NCBI GenBank assembly: GCA_031772625.1
Contig: CM062804.1
Coordinates: forward strand, 1,018,324,514-1,018,388,513
Length of the DNA: 64,000 nt
Source: Pinus tabuliformis
Taxonomy: Eukaryota; Streptophyta; Pinopsida; Pinales; Pinaceae
Direction of reading: 5' to 3'
Made by a program: the position numbers and the translations under genes. Below the pieces are notes generated by a model, which did not search any database, was not told the origin of the DNA, and saw only the letters and a list, made by a program, of their open reading frames with translations. Below, piece after piece: positions 1-8,875 of this stretch. Within the stretch, counting starts at the first letter, position 1. Each line of letters opens with the position of its first letter.

Positions 1-290
1 ATTTACTATACATATATATGTGTGTGTGTGTGTGAGAACAATATAAATAATATTAAAAAGTATATATATATATTAAAATTATGTTATTTAATATGGATGT
101 TGAAATATTTTATTTATGTTTCATTATAATATTTTTATGTTACTAATATATTTTTGTATTAAATATTAGATGTCAATTAAACATATTGTTTATTAAAATA
201 TTCTTTTTTTTATTAATATATTTTTTAATTAAATATTAGATGTCAACTTAACATACATTAAATTATTATATTAGAGTAAAATAAATAAAT
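1..290. repeat. AT-rich dispersed repeat, copy A (3' part)
   Basis: A TG microsatellite lies at about 20-34. From about 36 the sequence matches the segments at 3912-4480 and, in part, 12326-12480, including the shared words for the site aatataaataat (here 41-52, uninterrupted) and the later run around tatggatgtt and gatgtcaa. There is no coding potential and no terminal inverted repeats that I can see. It is a non-coding member of a local AT-rich family; its class is unknown. Confidence 0.6.
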
Positions 291-411
291 TTGAAAGTAA
301 AGAAATGAATATGGTGAAGAAAACTAGGGAATTTGAAAGCATAAATAGAGATAGGATGGAGTTGCAGGAATTAAATCTAATACTAATGCAAGAGTTATAA
401 TAGGGAAAATA

Positions 412-529
412 TTATAATATTAAAATAAAAATATACAAAATATTACAAAATTATTTATAATTTAATTATATTTATGTAGGGCGTAATTTTAATTACATAA
501 ATATTATTTTGAAATATGATTTATTATTA

Positions 530-531
<2 letters not shown>
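412..531. repeat. AT-rich dispersed repeat, diverged partial copy D
   Basis: This stretch resembles the first third of the AT-rich family seen at 583-840, 3723-3930 and 12087-12280: an aaaataaaa block, then ataatttaattatattta, then a tttttaattacat block. It is separated from the next copy by a TA microsatellite. Similarity was judged by eye in very AT-rich DNA, so some of it may be compositional. Confidence 0.45.

Positions 532-582
<51 letters not shown>
532..582. repeat. (TA)n microsatellite
   Basis: About 25 uninterrupted TA units lie between two AT-rich repeat copies. Confidence 0.95.
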
Positions 583-584
<2 letters not shown>

Positions 585-840
585 ATTACCAAAATAAATT
601 ATAATATTATAATAAAAATATGTAAAATATTATTATAATTAATTGTAATTTAATTATATTTAAATAGATAGTATTTTTAATTACAAAGATAGATAATTAT
701 TTTAGAATATAGTAGCAGAAGTGGAAGCAAGCACAAAGTCATTATAAAGAGGGTGACAACCTTCACTAGAACAACCATTTATCATATAATATAATATTAT
801 AATATAAACTAAGAGTTATAATATAAAGTATCAACAAGTA
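583..840. repeat. AT-rich dispersed repeat, copy D2 (5' part)
   Basis: Starts with ttaccaaaataaattat, the same left end seen at about 3723 and (slightly changed) at 12088. It matches copy B for about 200 bases and carries a private insertion of roughly 65 bases near 712-776. It ends where LINE sequence begins. Confidence 0.6.
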
Positions 841-876
841 GATTCTAATACTTTAGAGAGTCTTAAAATAAAGGAT

Positions 877-1396
877 ATGACTAAAGAGCTAGAAGAAAAA
901 GTTAATAGCTACCTCACCCTAAATAGTGTGGTAGGTAAATTAGATATCAAACCAATTAAAGATGAAATAAAAAAAATTGATAGAATTAGACCATGAGCAT
1001 AACAAAAGGACCTTGAACATTATAATATTCAGTTTGAAAGAGGAGGTAGACAAGGATACTTTAGCCATAGCCCAGACAGAATTACATAACAGATTACAAA
1101 TTGAAACAACGTGTCTCACAGAAGCAACAAGGTTGGGGAAACTAACTGAGAATAAAGGAAGGATGATCTGAATAAAGGTGAGCTTTAATGACCATAAGTA
1201 TGACATACTTAGTAAAACCTCAAGTCTAAAAGGAACAGGAATATTTATAAATGAAGATCTCATTCTATAAGATCAAGTAGAATTGAGAAAGGAGGCTCAA
1301 AAGGTAAAGGAAGCTAGGAAGGAAGGAAAATGGGCAATAATCAGAAATAGAAAAGTTGTTATTCTAGATAGAAACCAAAAAGATAATAATAAATAG
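877..1396 (+). pseudogene. LINE ORF1 remnant (coiled coil plus RRM-like core)
   Basis: Reading in segments, 877-992 gives a charged, heptad-like stretch (KELEEKV...) and 977-1171 gives RTLNIIIFSLKEEVDKDTL followed by EATRLGKL. This is the pattern of L1-type ORF1 proteins, where an N-terminal coiled coil drives trimer formation and the following fold binds element RNA. Further on, LKGTGIFINEDL and a Lys/Arg-rich KEARKEGKWAIIRNRKVVIL match the C-terminal part of such proteins. At least two in-frame stops and a frame change interrupt it. The start at 877 is the first ATG in the coiled-coil frame and is only a guess. Function in life: nucleic-acid chaperone of the LINE ribonucleoprotein. Confidence 0.65.
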
Positions 1397-1405
1397 CATT
1401 TCAAC

Positions 1406-3722
1406 ATGCTCCAAATTCTTTCTTGGAATTGTCGGGGCTTTCCATGGAACAAAGGACCCAAGCTAAGTTGGATCTCGAATGATGTTGATATTATTTTGCT
1501 TGTTGAAACTTGGGAGCACGAAGAATCTAAGGTCCCTAACATAGATGGCTTTACATTATGGTCTACCTAGAATAAGCGGTCCTCCTGTAGAGGCATTGGG
1601 GGTATAACTTGTTACATTAAGAAGAACATTTCTCCCCATGCTAGGACTTATAAAAACGACCCTTAAAACCATTATAGTTGGATAGAAATTACTGAAATTT
1701 ATGATAAAAAGACCTACATAGCAATTTTTTATTCCCCCCATCAATTCTAACTTCTATAAGAAAAATAATCTAGATAAAAATAGTCCTTATAATGGTTTAG
1801 AGAATGATATTTCTAGCCTAAGGAATGAAGGCAATATCCTTTTAATGGGTGACTTTAATGCTCTAACTTCAAGCAACCAAGCTATTCTTCTAAGCAATCA
1901 TTCCAACCCTAATCCTCTTTGGTTAGATGAAGACCTTCCTTTGGCTAGCTGGTACAAAAGGAGCTCTGAAGACCTCAAGGAGAATTTGTTTGGGTCGAAG
2001 CGAGTCAAGCTTTGTAGTGCTAAGGATCTCATAATTTGCAACGGTTTAAAGAAGTGGCCCAATTCTAGCCAGATGACCTACATCCATGGGCTTGGTAGCA
2101 GTGTGGTATACTATGTTATCTCCAATATCCCTCTATACAATGAAATAGAAAATTTTGACATCTTAAATGATGACGAGCCTGGTTCTGATCATAGGCCTTT
2201 ACTTTCACTTTCAATTTTGTCATGCATAGAGATCCCATAGAAGATAATCCTTATAGCCAAAAGAAGTTAATCTTTGATAGAAATAAAAAAGATCTCTTTC
2301 TAAATGAATTAAAAACTAATTTGCTTCCTTTATCTAGTATAGACAACATAGAAGATCTCTATCATAATTTTACTACAAACCTCTCATATTCTATTAACAA
2401 ATTCTCAATTGAAGTTTCAAGTAATAAAAGAAATAGCAAAACCAACCCATGGTATGACAAAGATTGTAAAAGTGCGAGGAGAGAAATTAAGGAAGTTGTT
2501 GATGAATCTCTTAAAATTGGCAAGATAAAAATATACAAAGCCCTAACTAAAAGGAAAAAAAGGCAGTATATTTGTAAAAGACAAGAGAATCTCTTACACC
2601 TCTCTAAGGTAGCTCCTAATAAATTTTGGAGGCAGATTCTAACTAGGAAAACTAAAGATAATAATAAAATTGCTTTACACGACTAGAATTCCTATCTTAA
2701 AAAGCTTTATGAATCTCCAAATGTCATGGATAACTTTGAAACCCTGCTCACAACGAAAGAAGTTTTCTCATTAGAAGACATTGATTTTGGGGTTAATCGC
2801 TTGGCTAATGGGAAAGCTAAGGACATTGAAGGTTACCAGGCGGAAATCTTAAAAATTGGAGGTCCTGTCCTCATCCCCCACATTCACAAGCTTTTCAATC
2901 AAGTGGTCAAGCAAGGGTTCCCTAAACCATGGACTCAAAGCCTCATTATCCCTATTTTTAAAAGTGGGGATACAAATAACCCCTCTAGTTATTGGACAAT
3001 TATGATCAACCCTCTCCTAGCCAAGTTACATGGTATTATTTTGGAAAGGAAGTTGAGCATATGGTTTGAATGTGAAGGTAAGCAGGCTAAAGGCCAAGCG
3101 GGTTTTAGAAAGCAACACTCAGAAACAAACCACCTCGTTACGCTTAGGATCATTGTGGAGGAATGCCGCAATGATAAATCCAATCTTTTTTGTTGCTTTG
3201 TGGACTTTAGAAAGACTTTCGATACGGTTCCTAGAAACAACCTTTGGAACATATTAGAAGAGCTAAAAGTTCCTTTTGAGTTGAGAGCTACCACTATAAA
3301 GTTATACGAGAATGTAATTGCCAAGTTAAAGAGCAATGAGGGGTGGTCGAAAGATATTAAGTGTAATATCAGAGTTAAACAAGGTTGCCCCATCTCCCCT
3401 ACCCTATTTTTCATTTACATCGACAAGCTAGAAGGTTGTTTAGAGGAAGCAGGATGTGCTGGCACGATCTTAGCTGGGATAGTCATCATTCTTCTTCTCT
3501 ATGCTAACGATATTGTTCTTCTTGCAAGGTGCCCATTTGATCTTGATAAGCAACTTATACTTCTTAAGAATTTCTGCTCTACCATGGGTGTGATTGTTAA
3601 CACTAACAAAACAAAAGTTATGATTATCAAATCCAAGAAGGACACTTATGCTAATTTTATGTATGACAATAGTAACTTGGAGGAAGTGTCTTCCTACAAA
3701 TACATAGATAATAAAATTATCT
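1406..3722 (+). pseudogene. LINE ORF2 remnant: AP endonuclease and reverse transcriptase
   Basis: The 1406 start gives LQILSWNCRGFPWN and LLVETWE, the first endonuclease motifs. After stops at 1568 and in the 1650-1750 area and a frame change, 1845-2240 gives MGDFNAL and GSDHRPLLSL, the catalytic Asp-Asn and Ser-Asp-His motifs. 2222-2686 is a basic linker. 2726-3733 is RT: LANGKAKDIEGYQAEILK, SLIIPIFKSGD, FVDFRKTFDTVPR, VKQGCPISPTLFFIYID, then the active-site box, here YAND where active enzymes have YADD, and VNTNKTKVMI. The frame ends in the thumb region, so the 3' part is lost. The mixture of motifs resembles two-ORF, APE-type LINEs reported from non-flowering plants and animals more than the common angiosperm L1s, but I cannot assign a clade without a tree. 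Confidence 0.85.
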
Positions 3723-4000
3723 TACCAAAATAAATTATCATATTACAAGAAAAATATGTATAATATTATTATAGTTAATTGTAATTTAATTATATTTAGA
3801 TAGATAATATTTTTAATTACATAGATAAATAATTATTTTAGAATATGGTTTATGATATAATATTATAATATAAACTAAGAATTATTTTTTTATTTACTAA
3901 ATATTATATATATGAAAACAATATAAATAATAATGGTTTGTAGATTTATGTGGTGTGGTTTTTGAGAAACTAAATTTGGATATTCCACACTCTTCATCTG

Positions 4001-4036
4001 TCGACGTTTCGAGTCTAGACTAAGACTCATCATCAG
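4001..4036 (-). ncRNA. Hammerhead-ribozyme-like core (minus strand, consensus residues kept)
   Basis: On the minus strand the order is CTGATGA (4036-4030), one extra T, stem II GAGTC/GACTC around an 8-base loop, GAAA (4010-4007), then CGTC, where cleavage would follow the C. Conserved core boxes CUGAUGA and GAAA are both intact. Stem III would be only the self-complementary ACGU, so activity would probably need two copies pairing as a dimer, as proposed for minimal hammerheads. The extra base between CUGAUGA and stem II is a departure from the textbook fold. Confidence 0.55.
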
Positions 4037-4079
4037 GACTGATTTACAATATACCATATTTATTGTTCACGATTCAGTC

Positions 4080-4116
4080 TTGATGATGAGTCTTGGTCTA
4101 GACTCGAAACGTCGAC
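4080..4116 (+). ncRNA. Hammerhead-ribozyme-like core (plus strand, one core base changed)
   Basis: This is the inverted partner of the 4001-4036 motif, facing away from it. Stem II GAGTC/GACTC, GAAA and CGTC are identical, and the loop differs by one base. The first core position reads T (4080) where the minus copy and the family consensus have C, a position that pairs with G8 in the active site, so this copy is probably inactive. Together the arms could also fold as one long hairpin in RNA. Confidence 0.5.
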
Positions 4117-4480
4117 AAATTAAAGATGAAGAAATATAAATAATATTAAAAAAATATAATAATACATATATATTTCATAATCATTACTTTTAGAATTATT
4201 CAAATTAAAAAGTAAGATTAATATATAAATGAGAGTTATAATTTGATTTATAAAAATATAAATGATAGTTATATTTGAAATATAAAATTATGTTATTTAA
4301 TATGGATGTTCAAATAATTTATTTATGGTTCATTAAAATACTTTTATGTTATTAATATATTTTTGTATTAAATGTTAGATGTCAACTAAACATATGGTTC
4401 ATTAAAATATTCTTACGTTATTAATATATATTTGTATTAAATATTAGTTGTCAACTAAATATACAATGAATTAGACTCTA

Positions 4481-5346
4481 TGTAATATCAACAATATTAT
4501 TTTTACATGTCATCTCTCAACTCAATATTTAGTGAAGAAATTACATATATTTTCTCAATGAAAAGTTTTTGTTTGTTTGTTTTTTTTTTTTTTGGTATTT
4601 TTTTCCAATTACTTTATACCTCTATATAAATTTTGATTTAAAATTAAGCTCTAAATTGAAGATTTTATTTATGGGTGATATTGATTTTTTTTTGTTATTA
4701 CTATTTTTTAATTTGTTAATATAAATATTATTTCTATTATCGTTTGGCAAAAAAAAACTTACATTTAAAAATAATAAAATAATACTTATAAATTAAAAAA
4801 AAAGTAATAATATAAAAAAATCAATGTCAATTATAAATAAAATATTTCAATTTCCACCTTAATTTTATATCTACTCTATATAGAATTAATGTAACAAATT
4901 AATACATAAAATTAATTATTAAAAAAAATAATTAATTGTTTATAAATTTCCAGAAGCACTTCGAGTTAGATGACGGCTTAAATGGAATCTTGTAAGTGAT
5001 AAATCCCTCCCCTCGCTGGCACACATTCGATAGTGCATCTCCATTAAAGAGGAGAGAACCCCGAGGTCCTTCTGCTCACACTATGGTTCTACATTCAATG
5101 TCCACGAGACCTACACTGAAAACCTAGACCTAGGCATCTGGCCTCATCTACACCGCTGGATCGAAGGAGATTTACGGTCTCCGTGATTTGGGGCTTTATC
5201 TGGCAGAATAATGCAATGGGTTTAAAAAATTATTTTTTTAATAGATTGTTATTATTTAAAATTTACATTTAATTAGAAATTTTATAGCTTAATATTTTAA
5301 GTTTATATTTAATTAATAGGTTCTATTAATAAGTTATACACACCAT
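4481..5346. other. No gene seen; AT-rich, with one GC-richer island
   Basis: 4481-4950 is AT-rich with a poly-T run near 4570-4590 and nothing recognisable. 4950-5220 is markedly less AT-rich and reads like a piece of a different element or a decayed exon, but no frame is open for a useful length on either strand and I recognise no motif. 5221-5346 returns to AT-rich sequence before the Copia LTR. Confidence 0.5.
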
Positions 5347-5484
5347 TGATGTTTCATTGTTTTTAATTCCACAAAATTGATGATCAATAGTAGATGAGGT
5401 TATGTATTATGCATGCATTCCGCAAATAGTGTATAATCAGGATAATCTCTGTGAATAAGTGTTATATTATTCAAAATTTCTACA
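5347..5484 (+). repeat. 5' LTR of Copia-1
   Basis: Begins tgatgtttcattg, ends ttctaca. It is repeated at 8738-8875 at the same length and is followed at once by the primer-binding site. Confidence 0.85.
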
Positions 5485-5496
5485 TGGTATCGGAGC
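5485..5496 (+). other. Primer-binding site, initiator-Met tRNA type
   Basis: tggtatcggagc directly follows the LTR. It matches the common plant Copia site for initiator methionine tRNA (tggtatcagagc) at all but one base. Confidence 0.85.
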
Positions 5497-5765
5497 AGAG
5501 TTGATCATCAGGTCTGTTATTCAAAAAGTGTTTACATTTTATTTCTTCAGGCAGAATCTGTAATCGAGCCAGTAGCCTCTGGATTCATCCTTCTTTTGGA
5601 AGGTGAGATATCCAGTAAAAGCCCATACAGCCAATCTCTGTACGAGAAATATTTTGTTCTCACGAATTTTAGATCAGAAGCAGTTGAGTTTTGAGCTAGT
5701 GGAATTCGAATTTGCAACAGTGTTTTCTTGGTGTCAAAGTTGAAATGTCTTTCAACGGATTATGA

Positions 5766-6650
5766 TTGGAGTATGCTCTTGAGGGCAGCTCGAATTATAT
5801 TTCATGGAAATACAAGATGGAGGCGGTGTTAGATGACAATGGGCTGAAGGAGTTCATAGAGGCTGAGGTCCCAAAGCCTACTGATGCTGCTCACGTTGAG
5901 GTTTGGCAAAAGAAGACAACAAAGTGTCGAAGGATTCTGTTGGAGGGCATGAAGGATCACATTGTATCCAGCCTGCATGGAAAGGCTTCTCCATACTTGA
6001 TGTGGAAAGCGTTGACAGATTTATTCCAAAGCAAGAGCAACCAGAGGAAGTTGGTGCTCAAGGATAAACTCAGAAACATTAAGTGTGAGAATGGAGACAG
6101 TATTCCCAAGTATCTCACAAAGTTCACCCAATGCTGGGATGAGCTGGGAAGTGTGGGGGTAACTGTTGATGATGAGGACTTGGTGAGCTTGGCTCTCCTT
6201 GGTCTTCCGAAGAGTTGGCGTTCCTATCAGGACTCTGTCAATGGTCGGGAGAAATTGCCAGGATGGGAGAGACTTTGGTCAGATCTTGCGCAGGAGGAGA
6301 TTAGGTGGAATGCCAAGGATGGATCTTCATCAAAGGCATATGATGAAGAAAATTGTGCTTTGGCTGCCAAAGCAAAGAAGGGGAATGAGAAGGGTTCTCT
6401 TTCCGAATCCAGTTCTTCCAATGATGGGAAGAAGGTTGACAAATCGAAAGTGCGATGCTTTCATTATCATGAGGTGGGCCATTGTGCTACAAATTGTCCA
6501 CGAAGGAAATCCAAGAAGGGATCCGGGGAAGGATCTGAAGGTGAGGCACTTGCTTCACAGTTTGAGTGGATTTCACACTCTTCACATGCATGGTTTCATC
6601 CATGGTGGGAAGTGGTTGGTTTCTTGACAATGGAGCTTCTTTCCACATGA
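5766..6650 (+). pseudogene. Copia-1 gag remnant
   Basis: The product of 294 residues starts close to the usual Copia gag opening (NYISWKYKMEAVL). It has the LWKALTDLFQSKSNQRKLVLKD-type segment and the SVGVTVDDEDLVSLALLGLP helix typical of the family (about residues 75-160). A Ser/Lys-rich linker and a zinc-knuckle region lie near residues 230-245. Gag would form the cytoplasmic particle and bind element RNA. Fossil; it does not run cleanly into pol. Confidence 0.85.
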
Positions 6651-7051
6651 CTAGTGACAAGATTTTGTTCAGTACTTTGGAGGAGAAAGATCTCCAGATA
6701 CTCATAGCGATGGGTAATGATGAGAAGTATAGTGTCTCAGGTGTAGGCACGGTTATTTTTCAGAGGGATCATGGAGCTCGCCTTACCTTGACTGATGTCA
6801 AGTATGTACCAGGACTGAAGAGAAACTTGGTGACGATCGCGATGCTGGACGACAGAGGCTATGATGTAGTCTTTAGTAAGGGAAAGGTTTTCCTTAGACA
6901 CATCATCACTAGACAGGTGAAGCAGATTGGTTCACGGGTCAAGAACTTGTATGCTCTTGAGGTTCAAGATGCATGCAAAGCCTTGAGTAGCGAGGCAACT
7001 GATGGAGACTTGGTGGTTGAGAGGGAGCGTATATTACCTCTCAACATGTAG
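6599..7051 (+). pseudogene. Copia-1 protease and gag-pre-integrase remnant
   Basis: Shows WFLDNGASFHMTSDK, the Copia aspartic-protease site region, then GVGTVIFQ, LTDVKYVPGLKRNLVT and the linker to the pre-integrase domain (HIITRQVKQIGSRVKNLYAL). The order is normal for Copia pol, but nothing recognisable of integrase follows. Fossil. Confidence 0.8.
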
Positions 7052-8737
7052 AGCCAGAAGAAGTCTCAGATGATTGTGGAGGAGCCACGATTGGTGAAGC
7101 AGCTTCAGGAGGTTGTGGAGTAGCCACAATAAGGGAAGCTGAGAGGAGATCGAGTAGAGACATCTACTCATGCAGAGCCTCCAGTAGGGGGAAACTTCGA
7201 GCCAGGTGGGCTGAGGGATCACATGCAGACATACCTCCAGGAAGGAGGTGGGGCGATATAGAGTGATCGTCCCAAGGAGGAGGGGCAGGATCCTTGAGGT
7301 ACCCAACCTCTTGGATGAGACCTTGCTACGGGGGTCCCGATGTGGATTAGCAGGAACTGACTAATTGGGTAGAGACAGATGCGGATGGAGCGACAACGAG
7401 AGCGATAGTGTAGGGAATCCCAGGACAACGCATAGCTAGCAGGCTGCAACAATGCGAGAGGCACAAGTGTTTTTCACAGTTCTAGGTGGCACAGAGAAGT
7501 GTGCAATGGTGCGAGATGCATGGAGATGTTGCAGTAGTGCAGATGTCAGAGAGGGAGCACTTGTCAGCAGCAGGTAGAGCTTCAACATCAGAGTATGTTC
7601 CTAGCCCAACAGAGTAGTCAGTTGGGAGTGTTTTTGTTCCAAGTGTTGTTGGAGCAAGTGGACCGGGCAAATGCGTTGCATGCAGAACATTCCAGAGTTG
7701 CAGGATAAGGGTTGCAGATAATACATATCTTGTTGAGAGGGAGTGTTGAAAATGCAACAAGATGATGGAGCATAGTGGAAAGGAGTCGTCTTCACTAAGT
7801 GGGCCCACAGGCTATTTTTGGCACAAAGTCTATTTTTAGACATATGGATCATGGTCTATGAGTTGTAGGATGCTATTTGTGGATGATTGGTCATGTTGGT
7901 AAAAATAGATGAACTTCTATATTTAAACATATGGGCGGAGTCTATTTTTAGACTGTCAGGCTAAAAATAGAACAATCGAATATTATTAGCTCTTAATAAT
8001 ATTTGGAATATAAACATTATCTTATCCTCTTGGAGCACTTCAGTTCGAGCTACGGATGTGGCACATGCAGCTGCCAGAAGGAAATATGCTTTTCTTATGG
8101 GTCAGTTGAGCTATTGCATGATGGACTTCAGTTAGAACTCAAGTGATTGAGTTTGGTGGAGTTGATTGAGGAGTTGATGGAGTTGTGTTCAGTTTGACTT
8201 AGTTGAACTAGTTGTATTTAGTCTAACTGCAGAATACACTAGTGTTGAGTGACGTGAATTAATTATTAATTAATTCACTAATAATTAACTCATAAATCAA
8301 CTAAAGAATACATTAGTTAACTCAGCGCATGGACAGTTTAGTGGAGACAGGTGTTAGAGGTGAGTGAAAGGGCAAGATAGCTGTCAGTTGTGACTATAGT
8401 TGTGCATGAGATTTTCACAATCAATGGATTGAGTATTGCCAATGAGGATTGTGTGGTTCAGCCAAGGGAAATACGAGTTTGGATCAGCCATTCTCATCAA
8501 TTCTCATGCAGGATTGCGTAGTGGAGGTAGGCAAGCAGCAGAGGAGATTTGAACCTGTGATTGGTTCAGATCTGAGCTAGTTTTGTGTGTAGCAAGTGGA
8601 GATAGTACTGAGTACTTGTGAGAAGTATTGTACTATGTATTGTTACATGTTCTCAATCATTATAATATATAGATAGTTGGGAGTTTTCAGTTGTATGCTT
8701 TCCCCGGTTACATACTATGTTAATGTGCGCATGCGAT
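7052..8737. other. Interior of Copia-1 without recognisable genes
   Basis: 7060-7760 contains purine-rich, GAGG-type low-complexity sequence with short, weakly repeated words (gttgtggagga, ggaggag). 7800-7970 has repeated ctatttttaga words. 8040-8735 has no open frame of note. None of the integrase or RT motifs of Copia pol appears on either strand. Confidence 0.5.
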
Positions 8738-8875
8738 TGATGTTTCATTGTTTTTAATTCCACAAAATTGATGATCAATAGTAGAGGAGGTTATGTATTA
8801 TGCAAGCATTCTGCAAATAGTGTATAGTCAGGATAATATCTGTGAATAAGTGTTATATTATTCAAAATTTCTACA
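8738..8875 (+). repeat. 3' LTR of Copia-1
   Basis: Direct repeat of 5347-5484, same length, about five differences by eye. No obvious purine tract lies directly upstream. Confidence 0.85.

Larger units (their letters stand above)
850..3722 (+). mobile_element. LINE (non-LTR retrotransposon), decayed and 3'-truncated
   Basis: Two consecutive coding regions on the + strand have the layout of a two-ORF LINE: an ORF1-like protein with a coiled-coil start and an RNA-binding-like core, then an apurinic-type endonuclease joined to a reverse transcriptase. The 3' end of ORF2, the 3' UTR and any A-tail are missing: coding similarity stops at about 3722, exactly where an AT-rich repeat copy begins. 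The 5' side also abuts a copy of that repeat (583-840), but the two flanks overlap in content, so this is not a simple insertion into one repeat copy. I see no target-site duplication. Several stops and frameshifts show that it is inactive. Confidence 0.85.
3932..4132. mobile_element. 201-bp insertion with inverted hammerhead motifs, Penelope-like terminal piece
   Basis: The insertion is flanked by a 12-base direct repeat aatataaataat (3920-3931 and 4133-4144). The same site occurs uninterrupted in repeat copy A (about 41-52) and nearly so in copy C (12329-12340), so the ends are well defined. The inside is an imperfect palindrome: 3991-4043 and 4072-4131 are reverse complements with a spacer of about 30 bases. 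Each arm carries a hammerhead-ribozyme-like core. Small hammerheads are established in the terminal repeats of Penelope-like elements, and such elements (Dryads) are described from conifers. Assignment to that group here is inference, because no RT or GIY-YIG sequence is present. Confidence 0.6.
3723..4480. repeat. AT-rich dispersed repeat, copy B (longest), with insertion
   Basis: The most complete copy. Its left end ttaccaaaataaattat is shared with 583 and 12088, and its right half is shared with copy A. It is split at 3931/4133 by a 201-bp insertion. Without the insertion the unit is about 550 bases. It holds internal short direct repeats (attaaatattagatgtcaa-like words about 75 bases apart). 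No coding potential. Confidence 0.6.
5347..8875 (+). mobile_element. Copia-1: short-LTR Ty1/Copia fossil with gag and protease parts only
   Basis: Two 138-base direct repeats with TG...CA ends bound the element. A primer-binding site follows the first directly. Inside are a Copia-type gag and a protease/gag-pre-integrase region; no integrase, reverse transcriptase or RNase H is seen, and 7052-8737 has only degraded sequence. The LTRs differ at about 5 of 138 positions by eye, so it is fairly old. I see no matching 5-base target duplication. Broken, with several breaks plus loss of most of pol; it could also have descended from an already non-autonomous parent. Confidence 0.85.

Noticed and set aside
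3987-4133. Simple MITE explanation for the palindrome
   Set aside because: The palindrome does not reach the insertion edges (60 bases on the left lie outside the arms), the target duplication is 12 bases, and both arms hold hammerhead boxes, which a plain MITE would not explain.
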